DNA of 11,525 nucleotides from Planctomycetota bacterium (GTDB taxonomy: Bacteria > Planctomycetota > Phycisphaerae > UBA1845 > PWPN01). The translations under genes were made by a program, and so were the position numbers. Under the pieces are notes generated by a model that did no database searches, was not told where the DNA came from, and saw only the letters and a list, made by a program, of their open reading frames with translations. The stretch is from assembly GCA_020346805.1 (NCBI GenBank), contig CP070790.1, positions 2,921,564 through 2,933,088 of the forward strand. The letters are read 5' to 3'. Below, piece after piece: positions 6,286 to 11,525 of this stretch (position 1 is its first letter; every line of letters begins with the position of its first letter).

Positions 6286-7710
6286 TTATTTTATCTGCGG
6301 TGTCGAACTCCTGTTAGATTGGAACGAGTCTGGCAAAAGATGATGTACCGTTTTCAGAATATTATCCTCAACCACCGGGGCCAACCGAGTTGGACGATCG
6401 TAAAATATCATCGAATGTTCAGCTTCGTAACCGCCCTCAGCCAGTATGCGTTTCGATGGGATGTAACAGGGAACATCATTCGCATACGCCGTCACCCACA
6501 GTCGGTCGGCATCGAACATTCTCTTTAATTTAAGTGAATAATCAACTACCACCTCGCCAGCCAGGAAAACCATGGCAAGATCCCGACCGAATACCCAGGT
6601 CTGTATGGGATAGGATAGTTCAGTCGGCAGAGCTTCACCGCGGTCAAGTTTCTCAAGTTGCATTCTGGCATGGTAGCCGATCGCATCATCGTGCTTACTG
6701 CGTTCCTCCCATTGCTTGCGAGGGGGAATATTATCGAATGGTAGTTTGATGCGCTCGAATCGACAAACAAGTTGACCGGTGATGGGTTTCAGTTTTCCTT
6801 TCAGCAGGCGATTGACTTCGGAGGCAACTTCACGGCCGTGTTGTTTTGCATATTCCAATCCGGTTCTCGGCTGGGGATCGGCATCGGCACCGCACCCGAT
6901 GGTGATTAAAGCAATCACATCAGAATGTTTGTTTTCAATGTATTCTTGAGCATATCCGGCCCAGTCCCCACAGATCTTATTGAAATCCCCCCCTAATGAA
7001 GTGCAGTGGCATGCGTAATTGGCGATGATGAATCGAAGCTTATCGCGATGGTCGGTTATGCACAGCATTGGCAAGGCATGGTCCACCGGACCACTGGAAA
7101 TTTTGCCAAATCCTATATGTTTACCGTCTTTAATCATGCGGCGATTGCATGCGAATCTTACCGTACCCTGATTCCAGGCAAGCTTACCCGGCCAACTATC
7201 GGCCAAAGCCGCCATGGCAACACGTTCCAAATTGTCAGTCAGTTTCTTGGTATAGCTGTCTATTCGCGCTTGATGGTCTTCAGGGATCGGCTCACCAAAC
7301 ATTATGGGAAGAGCGCCTTTCAGGCAGGGTCCGGTATGAGTGTGGGTGGAGCAAATTGTTATCCGCCGGCGGGGAAGGCCGGCTCGATTCTCGATTCGAG
7401 AGGCGACTTCCTCTGTGATTGATGCAGGCACGCAGCAATTCTCCACTGTGATCAGGATCGCAGAATTGGATTTATGGTTTCCAATGGCTATTGCTTTAGC
7501 CCATAAGCGCTGGGCAATACCGTCAGATTCTTGGCGTCGAGCAAAATAACCGGCCAATCGAATGGATTGATCCGGGGTAATATCCATGCGAGCGGCGCCC
7601 ACCTCATACACCGTGCTGTCGGCAAACAAGTCGGTAACCAATAACATCACATTAAATACAACTGCCGGGAGCAAGAGCGCACTCATGATCGCGTCTTTAT
7701 CTTTTCCCAT
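6286..7710 (-). CDS. Neutral/alkaline ceramidase-like secreted hydrolase
   Basis: A 474-residue protein with an N-terminal hydrophobic signal sequence, probably cleaved after LFA at residue 30. It contains the core of the neutral/alkaline non-lysosomal ceramidase family. Landmarks are VGAARMDITPDQSIRLAGY (37-55), STHTHTGP (121-128), NYACHCTS (231-238), GDWAGYAQEYIE (248-259) and GCGADADPQPR (272-282). LAGEVVVDY (383-391) and a later GGYEAEHSMIFY (426-437) follow. By comparison with characterised bacterial ceramidases, the THTHTG histidines, H235, E386 and one of the late tyrosines (perhaps Y428) are candidate zinc ligands. The usual C-terminal immunoglobulin-like domain is absent, as in many planctomycete members whose real substrates are unknown. 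AAGGGAT precedes the ATG. It is the first gene of the probable operon, with 280 bases separating it from the gene upstream. Confidence 0.88.
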   Translation of the reverse strand: MGKDKDAIMSALLLPAVVFNVMLLVTDLFADSTVYEVGAARMDITPDQSIRLAGYFARRQESDGIAQRLWAKAIAIGNHKSNSAILITVENCCVPASITEEVASRIENRAGLPRRRITICSTHTHTGPCLKGALPIMFGEPIPEDHQARIDSYTKKLTDNLERVAMAALADSWPGKLAWNQGTVRFACNRRMIKDGKHIGFGKISSGPVDHALPMLCITDHRDKLRFIIANYACHCTSLGGDFNKICGDWAGYAQEYIENKHSDVIALITIGCGADADPQPRTGLEYAKQHGREVASEVNRLLKGKLKPITGQLVCRFERIKLPFDNIPPRKQWEERSKHDDAIGYHARMQLEKLDRGEALPTELSYPIQTWVFGRDLAMVFLAGEVVVDYSLKLKRMFDADRLWVTAYANDVPCYIPSKRILAEGGYEAEHSMIFYDRPTRLAPVVEDNILKTVHHLLPDSFQSNRSSTPQIK

Positions 7711-7969
7711 GTTGGTATCCCTTGAAATTCAATATTGGAATATTTGGAACCATCATTTCATGCAAGACTAAAGACTGAACTACAATCTTGATAATTAACA
7801 GAAGACTAAGTTGTTATTGTACGTCATATTTTCCAATAAAACATCATTTTCGAAACGTGGCAAGTTAATGTACAGTTAACAATTACCATTTAGTACGGAT
7901 TCCAGTTCGATCATGTGCGTCAGTTGGGCTGATTTACGAGCAAAACAGTAGAAGTGCCGCGCACGATAG

Positions 7970-7984
7970 ATACGCAATGCGTAT
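7970..7984 (-). terminator. Short hairpin after the beta-propeller lipoprotein gene
   Basis: ATACGC-ATT-GCGTAT (reverse strand) is a perfect 6-base stem with a 3-base loop, 6 bases after the stop codon at 7991-7993. A second small stem, GTGC-GCG-GCAC, follows a few bases on. There is no strong T-tract, so this may be a weak terminator or 3'-end stabiliser only. Confidence 0.3.
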
Positions 7985-7990
7985 AACTTG

Positions 7991-8893
7991 TCATTTACGC
8001 CTCAAGATCCCACTTTTTATCAAAAAACCGGAGAACGGATTGCTGCCGGAAGTGGCACTGTAGTAAACCCGATATGATCCGTCTCCCAACGGGACCGCCG
8101 TTGGATCGAGTGCGTTACCGTCGCCGGCGGTAATAATGGACGCACCCTCGATCGACCAGCTAAGCCCGTCGGTTGAAGTGCCCACGTAGATTTTTTGCGG
8201 CAGGAATTCCGGAGCCGGCGTGGTCGCAAAAAGTCCAATCCAGTTCCCGTCTTGGGCAAGCAAAATATAGGGATCGACGTAACCGCCTTGCGTACGGTAT
8301 CCGCTTTCTACAGTAAAGTTCAAACCATCAGTGGCAATAGCGCTTTTTATAACCTCCAGGTGATGGTTGCTGTCTCCGGCAGGGGCATCAACCCAGTACA
8401 GACGTATCGAACCGCTGGGAATTTCAATACTGTCGGGTACACCCCACGCCGGCCCGCCGGTTGTGTTACTAATTCCGGTGTTCGATTCTTTTATCCAATT
8501 CAATCCGTCGGAGGATGTAGCCGTACTAATTTCCTGCACCCCCTGTACCATATCCACATAATACATTCGATATGAGCCGTCGTTGAGTTGTATGAGGGTG
8601 GGATCGGAACCCTGCGGCAAAGAACCCGACTCTTGGGTGAAGGTCAATCCATCGCTTGCCTTGTATACCTTGATACCCATATCCGTAACGTAGAGCCGCA
8701 CTGAGCCGTCGCCTAACACAATAGCCTCCGGGGAGACTCCCGAAATTCCGAAACTGACATTATCTTCGGTAAAGGTCCAGTTTGATTCTCCCGATTCGTT
8801 TACCACCACACCAACCAGACCGTCACAACCGATCATGTATGTGCCCGCAACCAGAAACAAAACAATCATTGTTAATTTAAATGTGCGGAGCAT
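7991..8893 (-). CDS. Five-repeat beta-propeller lipoprotein
   Basis: A 300-residue product. The ATG at 8891-8893 has AAGGA 6 bases upstream, so the longer start at 8947 is rejected. The signal peptide MLRTFKLTMIVLFLVAGTYM ends in lipobox MIGC, with Cys23 predicted to be lipidated. The mature protein contains five related segments, at residues about 53-92, 97-140, 150-198, 207-250 and 262-297. Each has a strand pair of the type D-P-x-x-x-x-L-x-D-G-S-x-R-x-Y-Y, and the first four go on to a (S/T)DGLxW/F motif. This is the organisation of five-bladed propellers of the GH43/GH32/sialidase-like kind. The acidic catalytic triad expected of active glycosidases cannot be placed with confidence, so it may be a carbohydrate-binding or structural protein rather than an enzyme. 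It is separated from the kinase gene upstream by 358 bases and looks like its own transcription unit. Confidence 0.85.
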   Translation of the reverse strand: MLRTFKLTMIVLFLVAGTYMIGCDGLVGVVVNESGESNWTFTEDNVSFGISGVSPEAIVLGDGSVRLYVTDMGIKVYKASDGLTFTQESGSLPQGSDPTLIQLNDGSYRMYYVDMVQGVQEISTATSSDGLNWIKESNTGISNTTGGPAWGVPDSIEIPSGSIRLYWVDAPAGDSNHHLEVIKSAIATDGLNFTVESGYRTQGGYVDPYILLAQDGNWIGLFATTPAPEFLPQKIYVGTSTDGLSWSIEGASIITAGDGNALDPTAVPLGDGSYRVYYSATSGSNPFSGFLIKSGILRRK

Positions 8894-9251
8894 AATATTT
8901 CCTTTCGCAGGTGAACTTCGATTAACGTTCTTCAACGTCATATCCATTGAATATTACATCGGTTATAAGAGATACAACTATGATTAAATATCTACAGATA
9001 TGGTACGTGTATGGCGTAATTCCAAACGTCAGGGCGGCATGGGCAGACTCGGCAAGTGTAGCTAGTCGAGATTGCCCTGTTTAATGGCTGTTGTGTAGAA
9101 TGTCCCAGCGTCCGTCTGGTTGGTAAAATCGACAATTATGTATTGCCAATTTAACCACTGAACATATACCAGTTATTTTTCGTAATTATTCATTTTTCGC
9201 ACGTCGTCCGTGACTTGAAATACTCCCCAAACAGTATTTCCCCACCACAGC
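8894..9251. other. Intergenic region between propeller lipoprotein and sensor kinase
   Basis: It contains a 14-base near-palindrome (ATATCT-AC-AGATAT, 8988-9001) about 95-110 bases upstream of the lipoprotein start, a possible operator. It also contains a hairpin after the kinase stop (9217-9240). A TATAAC/TAATAT-rich stretch around 8945-8970 may contain the lipoprotein promoter, but no well-spaced pair of boxes stands out. Short open frames near 9062-9177 are not supported. Confidence 0.35.
9217..9240 (-). terminator. Hairpin downstream of the sensor kinase gene
   Basis: A perfect 8-base inverted repeat, GAAATACT (9217-9224) and AGTATTTC (9233-9240), has an 8-base loop and begins 11 bases after the kinase stop codon. 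It is AT-rich and lacks a T-tract on the reverse strand. It may be a 3'-end structure rather than a strong intrinsic terminator. Confidence 0.35.
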
Positions 9252-11525
9252 TTACTTGCCGTCCAGTACTTTTCGGATCGTCATTGCCATCAAAGACATG
9301 TCGAACGGCTTGTATAAAACCTGGTAATCCTGTTCGATTTTGTCCGTATCCAGGCCGTATCCCGAAACCAGAATCGCCTTTGTGTAGGGGGCTATGCCTT
9401 GTATTTCCGACAGGCATTGGCTGCCGGTCATAGTCGGCATGGAGTAATCGACGATGGCCAAATGAAAAGGCTCGTGGGAGGAACTGACCAGCTCGATCGC
9501 TTTCTCCGGATGGTTGGCGATAGCAACATCGTATCCCCGACCTTCAAGGACCGCCTTCAATAGCGAAGTCACCATTTCTTCATCGTCCACCACCAGAATC
9601 CGTTCATGTCCTTTGGCTTCAGGTAACGACTCTTGCTTCTCATCCATCAATTCAGTTTTGGAGGCGGGGAAGAATATGTCGAATTGGGTTCCTTTGCCCG
9701 CCTTGCTATGCACGTCGATAATCCCCCGGTGGGCCTCCATAATCTTATAAACCATCGCCAGACCCAATCCTGTTCCCCGGTCTCTGGGTTTGGTGGTGAA
9801 GAAGGGATCGAAAATCCGCTCCAGTGTGGCTGGATCCATACCGCACCCGTTGTCGGCAACGCGAATCTGCACATAACTACCTTTATCTGCTACCACCTTG
9901 CCCCGTTTACGCAAAATGTTGGAACCGACAAGACGACTCTGAATCTCCAGGCGGCCCCCTTCCGGCATGGCATCCCGGGCGTTCACACACAGATTCACCA
10001 AAACCTGCTGTACCTGACCAGGATCCACGGCGATTACACATGGTGACTTAGTCAGATCGAGTTGGAAATCGATAGTTGCCGGCATCACCCGTCGTAGCAG
10101 ACGGTAAACTTCCTCGATTAAATCGTTGGTATTGGTTTGGCGGGTTTGTGGTTTGGTCGGCCTACTGAAGGTTTGCAGGGCACGGGTCATGTCGGCGGCA
10201 TGAAAGGCTGCCGTCTCCACGTCTTTCAGCATCGTGGCCTGCTTGGGATTGAGATCGAGCAATTTGCGCAGCATTTGCGTATTACCGGTAATTACCGTCA
10301 GAAGATTATTGAAGTCGTGGGCGATACCGCCCGCCATCACCCCCACACTTTCCAACTTCTGGGCCTGCAGCAGTTGAACCTGCATCTGCTCCTTTTCTTC
10401 TTCCACCAGTTTACGTTCAGTAATGTCCTCGATTGTCGAACGAATGCCGAGAATCCGTCCCTGCTGATCCTGAAGCAGCCGATCCTCGATCAAAGCCGAA
10501 AACGTGGTTCCGTCCTTTCGTTTGAAAGTACGTTCAAAGGAACGACCGGGTGGAATTCTACCAGCTAACTTGGTTTCCACTGACTGGCGGCACAACTCTT
10601 CTTCCTCTATAAATTCCCAAACATGACGCCCCATCATTTCCTCAACACTATATCCGAGCATATCAAGCTCAGTTTGGTTCACTCGGGTAATACAACCGTC
10701 AGTATCAATCTCGTGGTAACCCACCGGTGCATCGTTATATAACTGCCTATATCGTTCTTCACTTTCCTGCAGCGCCTCATCTGCCCGCTTGCGCTCGGTT
10801 ATATCCTGGGCGATACCCGCAACTCGATATACTTGTCCGTTTTCATCTCGAATAGGGTATCCTCTGTCACGAATCCATCGGATCGTCCCATCGGGACGAA
10901 TAATCCGGTATTCCTCATCGTAAATATCGCCCTGGTCTAATTGAAGGAATCGCTCCCAGGCCCGTTGCCGATCGTCGGGATGGATGGCTTCCGCCCATGC
11001 GTCGGCACGCTCATAGAGACTCGCAAGAGATCGCCCCCAAATTTTTTCATAGGCCGGGCTGGCAAAAAATGTACGGTGATTAAACCAATCAGTTATCCAG
11101 AAGGCATCTTCTATTGTGTCCGCTATTTGCTGCAAACGCGCCTGGCTTTCCCGCAGTGCCTCCTCCGCCTGCCTGCGTTCGGTGATATCACGGGCGGTGG
11201 ATAAACTACCTGTCACATTTCCTTCCGTATCCTTAAGTACCTTACACCACCAGGCAAGCAAACGTTTCTCTCCGTCTTTCCGTCGCTGCCAGCTCTCAAC
11301 ATAAATAACGTTCTCATCGCCTTTAAATAGCTTTTCTACTTGTTGGTATGTTTCTTGTTCACCCTCAAAATAGAAACTGGCTTCCCTGCCTATTACATCC
11401 TTTCCAAAAAAGTCCAGACCGGCTTGATTCGCCCAGGTATAGATCTTGTCCTGGTTCACTTCCATGATGATATCCGGCATGGCGGTTAGCATCGCTTCAT
11501 AGCGTAAGGATAAAGCCCGCAGCGC
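9252..11525 (-). CDS. Hybrid sensor histidine kinase with three PAS domains and a receiver (5' end outside window)
   Basis: At least 757 codons are visible. The frame stays open to the window edge and reads [11 protein letters not shown] before the Met at 11490-11492, a linker normally found between PAS domains, so the real start lies outside. Counting from that Met, PAS domains occupy about 1-105, 115-235 and 242-362, separated by near-repeated DITERxxAxEAL linkers. HisKA follows (about 375-445), with phospho-accepting H392 in [14 protein letters not shown]. The ATPase domain (about 485-610) has N504, DNGCGM (547-552), FDPFFTTK and GTGLGLAM (573-580). The receiver (632-746) has D636/D637, phospho-acceptor D682, S710 and K728, all intact. 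No membrane segment is visible in this part. The H-box type and fused receiver are typical of phosphorelay hybrids, but no separate phosphotransfer or output protein is encoded nearby. Signal and target are unknown. Confidence 0.93.
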   Translation of the reverse strand, partial: ALRALSLRYEAMLTAMPDIIMEVNQDKIYTWANQAGLDFFGKDVIGREASFYFEGEQETYQQVEKLFKGDENVIYVESWQRRKDGEKRLLAWWCKVLKDTEGNVTGSLSTARDITERRQAEEALRESQARLQQIADTIEDAFWITDWFNHRTFFASPAYEKIWGRSLASLYERADAWAEAIHPDDRQRAWERFLQLDQGDIYDEEYRIIRPDGTIRWIRDRGYPIRDENGQVYRVAGIAQDITERKRADEALQESEERYRQLYNDAPVGYHEIDTDGCITRVNQTELDMLGYSVEEMMGRHVWEFIEEEELCRQSVETKLAGRIPPGRSFERTFKRKDGTTFSALIEDRLLQDQQGRILGIRSTIEDITERKLVEEEKEQMQVQLLQAQKLESVGVMAGGIAHDFNNLLTVITGNTQMLRKLLDLNPKQATMLKDVETAAFHAADMTRALQTFSRPTKPQTRQTNTNDLIEEVYRLLRRVMPATIDFQLDLTKSPCVIAVDPGQVQQVLVNLCVNARDAMPEGGRLEIQSRLVGSNILRKRGKVVADKGSYVQIRVADNGCGMDPATLERIFDPFFTTKPRDRGTGLGLAMVYKIMEAHRGIIDVHSKAGKGTQFDIFFPASKTELMDEKQESLPEAKGHERILVVDDEEMVTSLLKAVLEGRGYDVAIANHPEKAIELVSSSHEPFHLAIVDYSMPTMTGSQCLSEIQGIAPYTKAILVSGYGLDTDKIEQDYQVLYKPFDMSLMAMTIRKVLDGK

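Noticed and set aside
7006..7422. 138-codon open frame on the plus strand
   Set aside because: It is antisense to the ceramidase-like gene, whose conserved THTHTGP and NYACH motifs are in the opposite frame.
9062..9177. Reverse-strand frame of about 37 codons with a protein-like composition
   Set aside because: It has no usable start codon or ribosome binding site, and the opposite strand is also partly open. It could be a gene remnant but cannot be supported.
9633..10568. Plus-strand open frames of 137 and 143 codons
   Set aside because: Both are shadows of the kinase gene, where HATPase and HisKA motifs fix the true frame.
1..11525. CRISPR array, insertion sequence, tRNA or rRNA
   Set aside because: No regularly spaced repeats, transposase-like frames with terminal repeats, or structural RNA signatures were seen by eye on either strand.

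Overview
The window looks like a chromosomal segment from a planctomycete-type bacterium, most likely close to Phycisphaerae. Four things point that way. There are several pseudopilin genes with the FTLIE N-terminus and a C-terminal FADxHxEW-like end. There is a secreted DUF1501 protein with a twin-arginine-like start, and a neutral-ceramidase-like secreted protein. There is also a minute zinc ribbon of the CxxCGY...CPECG type that is very common in that phylum. This is inference from protein families; no rRNA or other phylogenetic marker is present.

Layout. Positions 1-342 (+) hold the C-terminal end of a pseudopilin-like protein that starts outside the window. On the minus strand, 551-692 is the frameshifted N-terminus of another pseudopilin. 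A GntR/FadR-type (FCD) regulator follows on the minus strand (764-1525, TTG start). About 1 kb of AT-rich DNA (1541-2544) contains a small membrane-segment ORF and a 26-residue zinc ribbon, in the same frame and separated by one stop codon (minus, 1998-2195). It also contains a terminator-like hairpin and a well-formed promoter driving an intact pseudopilin gene (2545-3606, +).

From 7710 down to 3639 four minus-strand genes form a probable operon: a secreted neutral-ceramidase-like protein, a DegT/DnrJ/EryC1-type PLP aminotransferase, a short DUF1501 protein and a small lipoprotein. Each gene has its own good ribosome binding site, and the gaps are 45, 11 and 71 bases. The mix of an amide-hydrolase-like enzyme, an aminotransferase and exported proteins suggests metabolism of an amino-containing compound (amino sugar, amino lipid or similar), but no substrate can be named. 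The operon converges on the intact pseudopilin gene with only 32 bases between stop codons and no clear terminator there.

Further along, a five-repeat beta-propeller lipoprotein (7991-8893, minus) is followed by a large hybrid sensor kinase (9252-11525, minus, 5' end outside the window) with three PAS domains, a HisKA/HATPase core and a C-terminal receiver. I see no tRNA, rRNA, CRISPR array, insertion sequence or phage gene. The features most worth a second look are the stop-interrupted membrane/zinc-ribbon mini-gene, the frameshifted pseudopilin relic and the uncharacterised four-gene operon.
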